From NCBI RefSeq assembly GCF_041053105.1, contig NZ_CP163444.1:8278501-8342500 (forward strand): a stretch of 64,000 nucleotides of DNA. The letters run 5' to 3'. The notes beneath the pieces were generated by a model. The model was not told the origin of the DNA. It made no database searches and saw only the letters and a list, made by a program, of their open reading frames with translations. Positions 26,948 to 35,687 of the stretch are shown in pieces; the stretch's first letter is position 1, and the number at the start of each line of letters is the position of its first letter. The translations under genes and the position numbers were made by a program. Origin of the DNA: Streptomyces sp. R44 (lineage in GTDB: Bacteria; Actinomycetota; Actinomycetes; Streptomycetales; Streptomycetaceae).

Positions 26948-27127
26948 GCCACAGGACCAGACCTTCGGCACGACCCTTTCCGCAGGTCGACGGTCGTGGT
27001 GACGCCGATCGCACACCGGCCCGGATGCGCGCCGATTCGGATGGCCGAGGCCCCAGGGGACCGGGTCACCACTCTGCCCGGCATCCGGTCGTACCTGCCG
27101 GCCAAGTCGTCCAAGTGGGCGTTCTGT

Positions 27128-28354
27128 TCAGACGTCCACGGAACTCCAGCCGTAGACGAAGCGCAGCATGCCGGTTGCCTCGCGGGCACGCTCGAGCGCC
27201 TGCCGCGGTGAGTCGCCGACGGCGAGGACCCGGCCGGAGCGGTCGAAGTTGTTTCGTACGACGGGTTGCCGACTGCCCGGTTCCTTCAGAAGCGTGACCT
27301 CTCGGACGTGGGGGAGGCTGCGGACCCGCTCGACGCCCTCGACCGCGAGGAGGGTGTGCGTCGGGGAGCCGGAGGGTGCCGCGTACCAGGCCGCGGCGCT
27401 GCGCTCGTGGACGACCTCGTCGGGCAGCAGCAGGCCGATGTCCTCGCCGATGCTCTGGCGTGCCACCATGTCGTACATGTCCACTCCGGTGGAGAGGCGG
27501 ACGAGGTCCATGATCGCGTCGCCGCCGATCCGGTTGTGCATCTCGATGATCCGTGGGCCGTGCTCGGTCACCATGACCTCGGTGTGCGAGGGACAGTCGT
27601 GGAAGCCGAACGCGTCGAGGACCTCGGTGACGTACGCCGAGACGGCTGCGTGGCCGTCCGCCGTCAGCGGCGCGGGGATCACGTGGCCCCGGGAGACGAA
27701 GGTCACGGGATCGGTGAACTTACGGGTGACCGCGATGATGTGGTGGCGGCCGCCCGTGGAAAGGGCCTCGACACTGAACTCCTCACCATCGAGGAACTCC
27801 TCGACCACCACCCCCCTCTCGATGTGGTACGGGCCGACCCGGCGCAGCGCCGCCCCGATGTCCTCCGTGGTGTCGATGCGGGACACACCCAGGCTGGCCT
27901 CGGTGTCCACGGGTTTGACCATGCAGGGCAGGCCGATCTTCCCGATGGCCGCGAGCACGTCCCGGCGGCCGCGAGCGAAGACGAAGCGGCAGCTGGGGAA
28001 CGCGTGCTCGTCGAGGATCCGCCTCATCCGGGCCTTGTCCAGGACCCGCTGGAACAGCGCGACGTCGACCGTGGTGGGCACGCCCAGCCGCTCGCTGACG
28101 GCGCCCACGATGGGGTAGGTGTGCTCGTTGTACGCGGCCACGGCGTCGAAGGGTTTCCGACGGTGCAGGACTTCGGCGGTCTCGGCCCACATGTCCGTGT
28201 CGGCTTCGTCGTCGAGGATCACCACATGGGCGTACGGGCCGACCGCGTCCTCACGTCGGGCCCTGCCACGGGGGACGAAGAGCACCATCTCGTGGCCCTG
28301 CTCACGCAGCCGTTCGTGGCACACCCTGTTGGTGCCGATCACGAGAACTCGCAT
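27128..28354 (-). CDS. ATP-grasp ligase (L-amino-acid ligase-like)
   Basis: 408-aa cytoplasmic enzyme that likely activates a carboxylate with ATP and joins an amine, as in dipeptide synthesis. N-terminal Rossmann-like preATP-grasp domain (MRVLVIGTNR), ATP-grasp lobe with CMVKPVDTEASLGVSRI and VVEEFLDGEEFSVEAL, and metal motif IEMHNRIGGDAI near 270. The C-terminal tail DRSGRVLAVGDSPRQALERA is echoed by a decayed fragment just upstream. Substrates unknown; nearest intact neighbour is a PLP enzyme. Confidence 0.85.
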   Translation of the reverse strand: MRVLVIGTNRVCHERLREQGHEMVLFVPRGRARREDAVGPYAHVVILDDEADTDMWAETAEVLHRRKPFDAVAAYNEHTYPIVGAVSERLGVPTTVDVALFQRVLDKARMRRILDEHAFPSCRFVFARGRRDVLAAIGKIGLPCMVKPVDTEASLGVSRIDTTEDIGAALRRVGPYHIERGVVVEEFLDGEEFSVEALSTGGRHHIIAVTRKFTDPVTFVSRGHVIPAPLTADGHAAVSAYVTEVLDAFGFHDCPSHTEVMVTEHGPRIIEMHNRIGGDAIMDLVRLSTGVDMYDMVARQSIGEDIGLLLPDEVVHERSAAAWYAAPSGSPTHTLLAVEGVERVRSLPHVREVTLLKEPGSRQPVVRNNFDRSGRVLAVGDSPRQALERAREATGMLRFVYGWSSVDV

Positions 28355-28459
28355 GATCCCTCCGGTGGTGCGGCGCGGGCACGGAACCCGGCTGCCGCAC
28401 AGCGTCTCGGTGGGGTCTCCCCACCTCTCAGGACGACCATCCCGCCATCTCCGCGGCGC

Positions 28460-28612
28460 TCACGGTCGCCGCGCCGCGCCAGGACCCTCGGCCAACGGCA
28501 CGGAGTCGATCCGGACGAGGTCGCGCGCAGCCTCGGCCTTGGCCACGGCGTCCTCCGCGGTGTCGCCGGCGCAGAGCACGTAGCCCTGCCGGGAGTCGGA
28601 GGCCGAGTGGCG
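28460..28612 (-). pseudogene. C-terminal remnant of an ATP-grasp ligase
   Basis: Minus-strand frame reads SRQGYVLCAGDTAEDAVAKA and onward to a stop at 28460-28462. It aligns with the tail of the intact ligase next door (R.G.VL..GD....A...A). No start or catalytic part survives, so this is a decayed partial copy or an older paralogue. Confidence 0.5.
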
Positions 28613-28657
28613 CGCGCGTGCGTGGGCGGGACGGCACGGGGGGATCGTACGTCCGGT

Positions 28658-28862
28658 TCAGCCGACGACGGGTTCGACGAGGCCGGTCGCGACCAGGCCC
28701 GCGAGGCCGGATGCCATTCCGGCGGGGTCGGAGCCCGCGTGCTCGAGCGGGAAACCCGCCGCACTTTCGCCAGGGACGCGGGAGGCCCCTCACTGGTGGC
28801 TCAGCACGGGGACCACCTGTTCGCCTGGGTCACGGACGAAGAACACGTGGCCTGATGCCACG
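28658..28862 (-). pseudogene. Decayed coding fragments, one VOC/glyoxalase-like
   Basis: The same minus frame continues with GHVFFVRDPGEQVVPVLSHQ and a stop at 28790-28792, resembling the C-terminal strand of a VOC-family protein, and then a Gly/Ala-rich piece (FPLEHAGSDPAGMASGLAGL) ending at 28658. Codon bias looks coding but in-frame stops separate the pieces. Together with 28460-28612 this fills the 508-bp gap between ligase and PLP gene. Confidence 0.35.
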
Positions 28863-29861
28863 TCATCGCGGGCCGTGGGTCTGCAGGAAGACCACCGGGC
28901 CGCCGTCCAGCTGCCCCGCCGCTTCGAGGTCGAGCAGGGCCGCGAGCGCCTTGGCGGTGTACGTGCGTTCCAGGCTCAGGCCGGCCTCCGCCGAGGCGAG
29001 GGCGAGGGCGCGGTCGCCGGCTGCGGTGGGGTGCGCGTAGCCGTCCCCCAGCCAGGCCGTCTCCGTGCGGATCGCGTCGGGGGCGGTCTCGATGCCGGGC
29101 AGATCGGCGCCCCGGGCCCTGAGCAGGGCAGTGGAGCGGCGGGCCAGTTTGAGGAGCGTGGCGGAGTCCAGCCGCAGGGTGTCGTTGACCACGACGCCGA
29201 GGACGCGGGTGCGCAGCCCGGCGAGCCGCACTCCGAGGGCGAGCCCCGCGGCCGTACCGCCGGATCCGACGGCGGTGACGAGCCAGGTCGGCTCCGGCAG
29301 CTCCCCGGCCTCGACCTGGGCACCCAGCTCCAGGGCGATCTCGACGGCACCGAGCGCGCCCAGCGGCGAGGAGCCGCCCGCCGGGAGGTAGTACGGCGGA
29401 GTGAGGCCGTGGATGTGCCGGGCGAAGAGCCAGGGCGCGGCCAGGACCAGCCTCGCCTTGGTGTGCAGGACGTGCAGCGTCGCGCCGGATGCGCGCAGCC
29501 GTTCCAGCTGGGCCCGCACGTGCTCGTCGACGGGGTGGTCGATCAGGCCCAGGGCCACCCCGAACCCCCTCTCCCGCGCGTACGAGGCGGTGGCGAGGCC
29601 CCAGTTGGTGCCGAGGCCGCCGACCGTGAGGATGGTCCTCGCGCCGCGTCGCCGGGCTTCCGGCAGCAGCCACTCCAGCTTGCGGACCTTGTTGCCGCCC
29701 CAGCCGCCGTCGCCGTATCCGCCCTCGTCCTTGACCCACAGCTCGGAGTGCCTGCCCAGGCCGGACAGTCGCCGGACCGGCGTGGGGCCCTCGCCCAGCC
29801 GGAGGAAGGGCAGCGAGCCGGCCAGTTCGGGGCAGCGGGTGTGCAGCAGCGGCGGTGGCAT
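28863..29861 (-). CDS. PLP-dependent D-cysteine desulfhydrase/ACC deaminase-family enzyme
   Basis: 332-aa fold-type II PLP enzyme. The PLP lysine lies in GGNKVRKLEWLL (about residues 52-63), the phosphate-binding loop is the GSGGTAAGL motif near 198, and ILTVGGLGTNWG near 76 binds substrate carboxylate. ATG 29861 is chosen because similarity starts there; the frame extends to 30050 with Arg-rich non-homologous residues. Family members deaminate D-cysteine, ACC or other small D-amino acids; substrate not resolved. Confidence 0.85.
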   Translation of the reverse strand: MPPPLLHTRCPELAGSLPFLRLGEGPTPVRRLSGLGRHSELWVKDEGGYGDGGWGGNKVRKLEWLLPEARRRGARTILTVGGLGTNWGLATASYARERGFGVALGLIDHPVDEHVRAQLERLRASGATLHVLHTKARLVLAAPWLFARHIHGLTPPYYLPAGGSSPLGALGAVEIALELGAQVEAGELPEPTWLVTAVGSGGTAAGLALGVRLAGLRTRVLGVVVNDTLRLDSATLLKLARRSTALLRARGADLPGIETAPDAIRTETAWLGDGYAHPTAAGDRALALASAEAGLSLERTYTAKALAALLDLEAAGQLDGGPVVFLQTHGPR

Positions 29862-30050
29862 GAAGGAGACGGTAGAACACCAGGCCGAGGATCTGACCGG
29901 CTTCGGCAATGACTGCCTCAGGTGATCGGCAGCGTGCCCAGGTTGGGCGGACGCCCGCCCCCGCCCTGCCGCTCTGCCAGGGGACGGACTGGCCGGCCGC
30001 GGTCGACGCGGATGCCGAGTGGGAACGCCGGCCGTTCCTGCAGTCAGCAC

Positions 30051-33000
30051 CTATGCGGTCGGCGGGGGAAGGAAGGTGAAGCCGTGCAGACCCCGCGTGC
30101 TGCAGGCGACCATGCCGAGATCGTTGCCGCCGGTCCAGGAGCAGGTGAGCAACGGTGCCTCCGTACGCATCATCGTTACTCGTCTGCGTGTTGCCCTGTG
30201 CCAGACCTCGATGGTTCGTGGCGAGGACACGACGCTGATCCACACCCCGTCGGGAGAGATGGCGATGCTCTTCACCGGGCTCGAAGCGGTGCGGAAGGTT
30301 CCCGTGACGGTGCCCCGGGTCACGTCCAGGACGCAGATGGTCCCGTGCAGGTCTCCGCTGGCGAGCCAGGTGCCGTCCGAGGCGATCGCCGTGCTCGTCA
30401 CCGCGGCCGGGTGCCGGGCGGTCCTGCGCGGCTTTCGAGATGCGACGTCCCAGACCTTGATCTGTGCGTCAGCACCGCCTGTCACGATCCAGCTGCCGTC
30501 CGGTGCCGAGGCCGCAGTGGTCACCTTCCCCCGGTGACCGGCCACGGCCAGAGACGTGTCCTCCGGAGCTCCGGGCGCCCAGAACATGACCCTCCCGTCC
30601 GCGGTACCCGCGGCGATCGTGCGGTCGGGGGTCACGGCGAGGGCGGTGATCGTCGCTTCGTACCACTGGTACCGGTGCAGCCGCTCTCCTGACGTGTCGA
30701 ACAACCGTATGTGAGCGCTGCCGTTGCCCGGGGTCGTCCACGTCCCCTCCTCACACGCGGCGATGAGCGTGCCATCTGGAGACAGGGCCGCGAACGGTTC
30801 GTAGCCGTGACGGAAGGGCTCGTACCGATCGTAGAGCGGCAGCTCCGTCGCCCGGCCGGCTCCCGGCTCCACGGGAGATCTCCGCACCGAAAGGTGACCG
30901 ACTGTGCTGAGGACTACGAGGTGTTCACCGCCTGCGGATACGGAGGCCCTGAGGGCGGATCGCGTAAAAGCGCCCCCACCGCCCTCCGACGGCACGGTGC
31001 GCGGTCTCTCGCGCCGTAGGTCCCACGTCCTGACCGTCCCGTCGGACCCCGCGGTCATGAACCAGGACCCCGAATGGGCGAAGGCCACGTCGTTCACCGC
31101 CCCCAGGTGCCCGGTTGCGACGAGCTGGGAGCCGCTGCCGAGGGGCTGGATCCGAGTCGCGCCGGTAGGGCCCGCGATGGCGATGAGGTCGCCACCGTCG
31201 GAAACGGCGAGAGCGGTCACCGGCCCGGCATCCACGATGCGTTGTGCGTTTTCGCCGTCCAACGCCGGCACTGCGCGATGGGTGGGACGGCTCACCAAGT
31301 ACAGTCCGCTGCTCGTGGACAGGACGACCCCACGATGACGGGCCACGGCGACAGGGCCGACATGGACGTCTTCGGTGGAGACGGGGGTGGTGCGCCGGGA
31401 CGTGCCGGTCTCCCACCGCACCACTTCTCCTTGGCAGGTGGAGAAGAAGTGTGAGCCGTCCGGGTGGAAGGAGATCCCCTTGATCGGCCCCGCGTGGTGC
31501 TTGAGCTTTGCGCTGCAGGAGCCGTCATTCGGGTTCCAGACTCTGAGCGTGCGATCCGTGCTGCCGGTGACCAGCAGACTGTCGTCGGGGGAGAGCGCGA
31601 GTGCGGTCACCGCCTTGTCGTGGCCGGAGAAGGTTTCCGCGCACGTCCAGGTCGCCGTCTCCCACTTCTTCGCGGTCCCGTCCGCGCTCCCCGTCACCAG
31701 CCAGGAGCCGTCCGACGCTACGGAGATGGCAGCCACCCGGTCCGTGTGCGCCCGCACCGTGGCCAGACGACGCCAGGCACGTGTCTCCCACACGTGGAGG
31801 CTGCCGTCCGCACAGCCGCCGACCAGCCACCCGTCATCGGGGGCCACGGCGAGTGCGGTGACAGGACCGGGGTGGACCAGCGAGCTGCGCAGGAGGCCGT
31901 CGGTCAGGTCCGGTGGCTCCCACCGTTGCGCAAGCCCCGGTCCCGTCCGGTCGCGGGCCAGCGCGGCGATCTGACCACGCCAGGCCGAGCGATGTCCGAG
32001 CCTGCTGTGGAGGACGTGCTTCAGCGCGTGCTCGGGGTTGGTGGGTGTGAGCAGGTGCGCGACGCGGGACAGCTCCCGGACACGTTGTGCTGCCTCGCGG
32101 GTGCCCAGCTGGGCGAGGTCGCTGTACGGCGCCACCGGGCCGCGCTGGTACAACCGGCGTTCGATCCACCGCAGGTCCTGGGCGACCGTGCGGGCCAGTT
32201 CGGAGCGGTCGGCAGCGATCAGGTGTGTGATCAAGTGATCGAGCGCGTAGCCGTACGGGGTTTCCCACCAGCTCGTCTCGGGCGAGGGATCATCCACCAC
32301 CAGCGGTTCGGCCGGCGCCAGGCCAAGGGCCATGGCGCGCGTGAGCTTGTCGTGCACGAGGCTCAGTTGTCCGTCGGTCAGTTGTCGCTGCAGGTAGTCA
32401 CGGACGACGTCGTGCAGCGAGATGGATCCACTGCCTTCGCTGTGCAGTGTCAGCAGGGACAGGTTCGCCAGCGTGCGGATCAGCTCACGGGCGCGGCTCC
32501 CGTCGTGCTCCCCGTGCCAGAGGCGAGCTACCAGTGCGACCGGGATGCTTTCGTCCTCGGCGAACACGCCCAGTTCGATGAAACGCCGTGTGTCCTCGGG
32601 AGTGAGCAGACGCGTGGCAGCCTCCACGGTCGCCCGGACGGCCTTGCGCCGCTCCTTGGGGTCGTCGACATCGAGCGGCACCGTCGGATCGACGCCGACC
32701 GGACCGTGCGCCCGCAGCCGCTCCAGCACGTCGCGTGTCGCGTCCGCAGGGTCGGCCCCCGTCTCCAGGTCGGCGGCGATGAGACGATTGGCCAGGCGGA
32801 GCAGGAGGGGCCATCCTCCCGTCACGGCGAGGATCAGCTCGGTCGTGGCCCGGGGCAGTTCCGGGAGTCCCCAGGTCAGCGCTGCGCGGGCTTGGTCGTC
32901 GGACATGGCGTCGACCCGTACGTGATGGGCGTCGCCGGGCAGCGCTTTGGGGACGCGGGTCGTGACCAGGCGTACGACGTCGCGTCCACCGTGCAGGAAC

Positions 33001-33635
33001 GGCTCGAGCTGTTCCCCTTCCCAGACATCGTCCAGCACCAGCAGGGTCCGCGGCTGCTCGTCCAGGAGCCGGCCCAGGTGGGCCCCGGCCAGTCCGGGGT
33101 CGTCGAACGTGGTGGTGTCCCCGGTGACGAACCTGGTGACCTCGGCGACCTTGGCAGCCAGGGCCTCACGACCGCGCACCTCGCGCCCGATCGTCACGAC
33201 GAAGATCCGTCCCCGGAACCGTCTGCGGACCTTGGGGTCCGCGCACGCCATCTCGGCCAGCGTCGTCTTCCCGAAGCCACCGGCTCCCCGCAGAGCAGTG
33301 GTGATGCCGATCGTCCCTTGCGCCCGCCGGCACAACGCCTTGATCACATCGCGGGACTCCGAGCGCGCGACCACCCACTCCGGTACGGGCGGCACCGCCG
33401 GTACCGGCGGCCCGGTCGGGGTCCACCGGCTCGTCAGGCGCTGGAGCAGGAGGCTGAGCAGCACCCCGACCACGGTGAGCAGCGCTCCCGCGGCCCAGGG
33501 ATACTCCCTCAGCACGTCCAGCGGCCCCGGCCAACGCTCCTGCGAGGAAGCCTGGTTGGTCGCCAGACCCGGCAGCGTGACCACCACGGGGCTCGTCACG
33601 GCCAGGGCGAACAGCCCCGCTGCCCGCAGCGTCAT
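30051..33635 (-). CDS. Membrane-anchored NB-ARC/WD40 STAND ATPase
   Basis: 1194-aa signal-transduction NTPase. Two hydrophobic segments (4-22 and 47-66) anchor it; P-loop GAGGFGKTTLA at 117-127, kinase-2 TLLVLDDVW near 190, and GLPL-like GWPLLLRLANRL near 275 define the NB-ARC. A winged-helix/superhelical region follows, then about 12-14 WD40 blades from near residue 590 to the end (repeats such as VTALALSPDDSLLVTGSTDRTLRVW). STAND proteins with sensor repeats act in bacterial immunity or cell-death signalling, but the effector here is not recognisable unless the membrane part is it. The frame extends upstream to 33989 through a transposase fragment; the start near 33635 (or GTG 33647) is a judgement. 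Confidence 0.85.
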   Translation of the reverse strand: MTLRAAGLFALAVTSPVVVTLPGLATNQASSQERWPGPLDVLREYPWAAGALLTVVGVLLSLLLQRLTSRWTPTGPPVPAVPPVPEWVVARSESRDVIKALCRRAQGTIGITTALRGAGGFGKTTLAEMACADPKVRRRFRGRIFVVTIGREVRGREALAAKVAEVTRFVTGDTTTFDDPGLAGAHLGRLLDEQPRTLLVLDDVWEGEQLEPFLHGGRDVVRLVTTRVPKALPGDAHHVRVDAMSDDQARAALTWGLPELPRATTELILAVTGGWPLLLRLANRLIAADLETGADPADATRDVLERLRAHGPVGVDPTVPLDVDDPKERRKAVRATVEAATRLLTPEDTRRFIELGVFAEDESIPVALVARLWHGEHDGSRARELIRTLANLSLLTLHSEGSGSISLHDVVRDYLQRQLTDGQLSLVHDKLTRAMALGLAPAEPLVVDDPSPETSWWETPYGYALDHLITHLIAADRSELARTVAQDLRWIERRLYQRGPVAPYSDLAQLGTREAAQRVRELSRVAHLLTPTNPEHALKHVLHSRLGHRSAWRGQIAALARDRTGPGLAQRWEPPDLTDGLLRSSLVHPGPVTALAVAPDDGWLVGGCADGSLHVWETRAWRRLATVRAHTDRVAAISVASDGSWLVTGSADGTAKKWETATWTCAETFSGHDKAVTALALSPDDSLLVTGSTDRTLRVWNPNDGSCSAKLKHHAGPIKGISFHPDGSHFFSTCQGEVVRWETGTSRRTTPVSTEDVHVGPVAVARHRGVVLSTSSGLYLVSRPTHRAVPALDGENAQRIVDAGPVTALAVSDGGDLIAIAGPTGATRIQPLGSGSQLVATGHLGAVNDVAFAHSGSWFMTAGSDGTVRTWDLRRERPRTVPSEGGGGAFTRSALRASVSAGGEHLVVLSTVGHLSVRRSPVEPGAGRATELPLYDRYEPFRHGYEPFAALSPDGTLIAACEEGTWTTPGNGSAHIRLFDTSGERLHRYQWYEATITALAVTPDRTIAAGTADGRVMFWAPGAPEDTSLAVAGHRGKVTTAASAPDGSWIVTGGADAQIKVWDVASRKPRRTARHPAAVTSTAIASDGTWLASGDLHGTICVLDVTRGTVTGTFRTASSPVKSIAISPDGVWISVVSSPRTIEVWHRATRRRVTMMRTEAPLLTCSWTGGNDLGMVACSTRGLHGFTFLPPPTA

Positions 33636-33740
33636 CGTTCTCAACCGCACCCCCCGATGCCGTCCCTTAGCAGAGGGACGACCTGGCGTACCGCGGAGTT
33701 CCCCGTCGGCCACACGGCCACACTCAGAGGGTGTCTTGTC

Positions 33741-33899
33741 GAGATCGTAGGTGGATCCGGGTAGCACGGGCGTGGCCGGCAGCAGTCGCCCGAAAGGATC
33801 GGGGAGGACCTGAATGTTCATGCCGTGGCGTTCGTGTTTGCCCGAGTCGGCGGCGCTCCGGTCGATCGGCAGCAGGGTGCCGTCCAGGATCACGAACGC
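33741..33899 (-). pseudogene. IS5-type (DDE_Tnp_4) transposase fragment
   Basis: About 53 residues (AFVILDGTLLPIDRSAADSG... to VLPGSTYDL) match the catalytic-Asp region of IS112/HARBI-like transposases, with a short internal deletion before SGKH. Both ends are cut. It is in the same open frame as the STAND gene, so an apparent 1312-aa fusion is produced. It is a different transposase from the one at 34768-35317. Confidence 0.7.
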
Positions 33900-34260
33900 T
33901 CGGTATGCGCAATGCGCATCACCTCGGCACCCCCCCCGCTTGGGCGGGGCGGCCCCGGACCGAAGTAGGAGCTGGGCGAGGGATTCCACGGCCCAGCTGC
34001 CAGTGCCGCGCGTTCGCCGTCCGCTTCCCGGTCAGTTCGGCGACCCGCTTCGGCTTCTGCGCGGCCTTGCCCTTCGGTAATTTCCCGCGGCTCGACAGCA
34101 CCGGAGTCCCACCGGTAATCGGCTCCTCCGGCCCGCCCGACTCGCCCTCGTCCTCCGAGAACCAGCCGGCGAAGCCGTCGAAGACACCCTCGCCGCTCTC
34201 ACTGATCGTTTCAGAATGACGAGGCTGCTGAGCGGAGCCGAGTGCAGCTCTGTGTATCGG

Positions 34261-34794
34261 TTACGGGAGGCTGAGTGCTTCGGCCCAGACATCGTCGCCA
34301 TTGGCCCACGTCCACAACCATTGCCGCAGTGATCCGGTCGCGTGGCGCAGGCCGTCATGGGGGCCCTCGCCCCAGCTTGGCACCCAGCCGTCTGCGTCAT
34401 AGAGCAGCATGGGGCTGCCGACTGCGAGCAATGACAGATGCCACTGCATCGTGCAGCCGCCCGGTGCCAGGTACGGCCATGATCCGGGCAGCCCCGCCGC
34501 ACGGTCGCGTTCGTGCCGGGTGATCGAACAGGGCCAGTCGATCAGGTCCCCCGGCGCGCGCCGGCCGTCGGTGAGCGAGGCCAGACCGCCGTCAGGCCCG
34601 AAGCCGCCGTCGCCGACCTCGGTGTACATCCTCCGAAGGAGTGTCGGCAGCGGACGCCCGATGATGTCCTCGGCGGCTTCGACTTCAGGTGGTGTGACCG
34701 GCGGAAACAACGGTCCGCGCGGAGCGTCAGCGAAGTAGGCCGCCACCTCCTCGGCTTGCGACTTGAGTCCCTGGATCGGCGGGACGGCGTCCAT
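34261..34794 (-). CDS. SUKH (SMI1/KNR4) immunity-type protein inside the IS
   Basis: 177 residues from ATG 34794, though the first ten (MDAVPPIQGL) derive from the transposase. The SUKH domain starts at about residue 20 with RGPLFPPVTPPEVEAAEDII and contains the family pattern LLRRMYTEVGDGGFGPDGG and DLIDW, ending at SLP. SUKH proteins neutralise nuclease and other toxins of polymorphic toxin systems, and an Rhs-type gene is the very target of this insertion. Whether it is expressed alone, from the transposase promoter, or not at all is unknown. Confidence 0.65.
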   Translation of the reverse strand: MDAVPPIQGLKSQAEEVAAYFADAPRGPLFPPVTPPEVEAAEDIIGRPLPTLLRRMYTEVGDGGFGPDGGLASLTDGRRAPGDLIDWPCSITRHERDRAAGLPGSWPYLAPGGCTMQWHLSLLAVGSPMLLYDADGWVPSWGEGPHDGLRHATGSLRQWLWTWANGDDVWAEALSLP

Positions 34795-35317
34795 CAGCGG
34801 CAGGAGCTGGGTGACGTCGTGCCGGTTGCCGCTGGTGAGTGTTACCGCGAGCGGGTTCCGTGCCGGTCGACGATCAGGTGGTGCTTGGAACCGGGGTGAG
34901 CGCGGTCGACGGGCGAGGGGCCGACGTGATCCCCCCTTTGAGGGCCCGGACATGCGATCCGTCCACGGCGCAGTCGTCCAGGTCCAGCAGGTCCGCGCGG
35001 CGCAGCTCGGCCGGCAGGGCGGCGGGCAGGCGTGGCCAGACGCCGGCCTCGGTCCAGTCCCGCAGCCGGCGCCAGGCCGTGACTTCGGAACAGCCCACGG
35101 TCTCGGCCGGTACGTCGCGCCAGGCGACGCCGGTCCGCCGCAGGACGTACAAGAAGCCGGCGAGAGCCGCCCGGTCCGGAACGCGAAGCCGCCCGGGATG
35201 CCGACGGCGCCGTTCGGGAGCGGGAGGCGGCAGCGGGGCCACCCGCTCCCACAGGTCGCCCGGAACAAGATCAACATGCAACCGGGACACCCTGCCGATC
35301 GAGATCGACAAACGCAA
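34768..35317 (-). pseudogene. Truncated, frameshifted IS5-family transposase
   Basis: Reads LVPGDLWERVAPLPPPAPER, VGCSEVTAWRRLRDWTEAGV, LDLDDCAVDGSHVRALKGG, then an extra G in a six-G run and a missing C in a C run shift the frame through DHVGPSPVDRAHPGSKHHLI and into NPLAVTLTSGNRHDVTQLLP. Similarity stops at VPPIQG and the frame runs on into SUKH. The catalytic C-terminal portion is absent, so it cannot move by itself. Confidence 0.75.
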
Positions 35318-35572
35318 GGCCCGTAGCTCGACCCATTCTGAAACGATCAGTTACTCGAAACCGGTGCCGCATAAGCGACGTGTGGCAGCGTGGTTCCGGC
35401 GACCGCCGAAACCACGAGGCAGGCTATCGCCCGCCCGTATCTACCTTCACGCCATTCCCTTCATCGGAGCCCCTCCCGCGCTTGGTGAAATGGGCGCCCC
35501 ACGCGCCGGCGCGGGTGCTCCGTCGCCGGTCACGGCGGATCTGGCCTCGACCGGAGCACCTCAAGGCATGCC

Positions 35573-35605
35573 AAAAAAGGCCAACTTCCGTTCAGGGAAA
35601 GGCCT
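35573..35605 (-). terminator. Intrinsic terminator with T-tract
   Basis: On the minus strand AGGCC pairs with GGCCT around an inner TTCC/GGAA pairing, followed by six T (plus-strand A run 35573-35578). Unusually canonical for this genome; terminates leftward transcription from the low-G+C stretch upstream. Confidence 0.55.
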
Positions 35606-35687
35606 CGCCAGAGGTGAGTGATCGTGGCGGGGGGGATTCTCCAACACAGAGTTGATGGTTCGTCAACCGTGCACGCATATAGGGCAT

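Larger units (their letters stand above)
34202..35350 (-). mobile_element. 1149-bp IS5-type element carrying a SUKH domain
   Basis: Perfect inverted ends: CTGATCGTTTCAGAATG (34202-34218) and CATTCTGAAACGATCAG (35334-35350); adding the flanking A/T the match is 18 bp. Flanks are TCA (left) and TTA (right) on the plus strand, both TNA as expected for the IS427-type target but differing at the middle base. Inside are the N-terminal two thirds of a transposase with two frameshifts, followed by a SUKH-family coding region in place of the transposase C-terminus. Confidence 0.7.
33994..35464 (-). pseudogene. Secreted Rhs/DNRLRE-type gene split by an IS
   Basis: N-terminal part of a secreted polymorphic-toxin or wall-associated protein. 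Ribosome site GGGAGG (35471-35478 region) precedes ATG 35464; after a frameshift comes a signal peptide (GRAIACLVVSAVAGTTLPHV, then AYAAPVSS) ending at 35354. The frame resumes below the IS at 34201 with ESGEGVFDGFAGWF and reaches PKRVAELTGKRTANARHWQL, typical of Streptomyces Rhs/DNRLRE proteins, ending at about 33994 where another transposase scrap begins. Deleting the IS plus one TNA triplet joins the halves in frame. The toxin-bearing 3' part is gone. Confidence 0.65.

Noticed and set aside
26858..27127. c-di-AMP (ydaO) riboswitch before the carboxypeptidase gene
   Set aside because: A hairpin exists but the conserved riboswitch core was not found.
30051..33989. 1312-aa STAND protein including the transposase part
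   Set aside because: Residues 30-83 of that frame are a transposase scrap; the STAND protein more likely starts at its own membrane segment.
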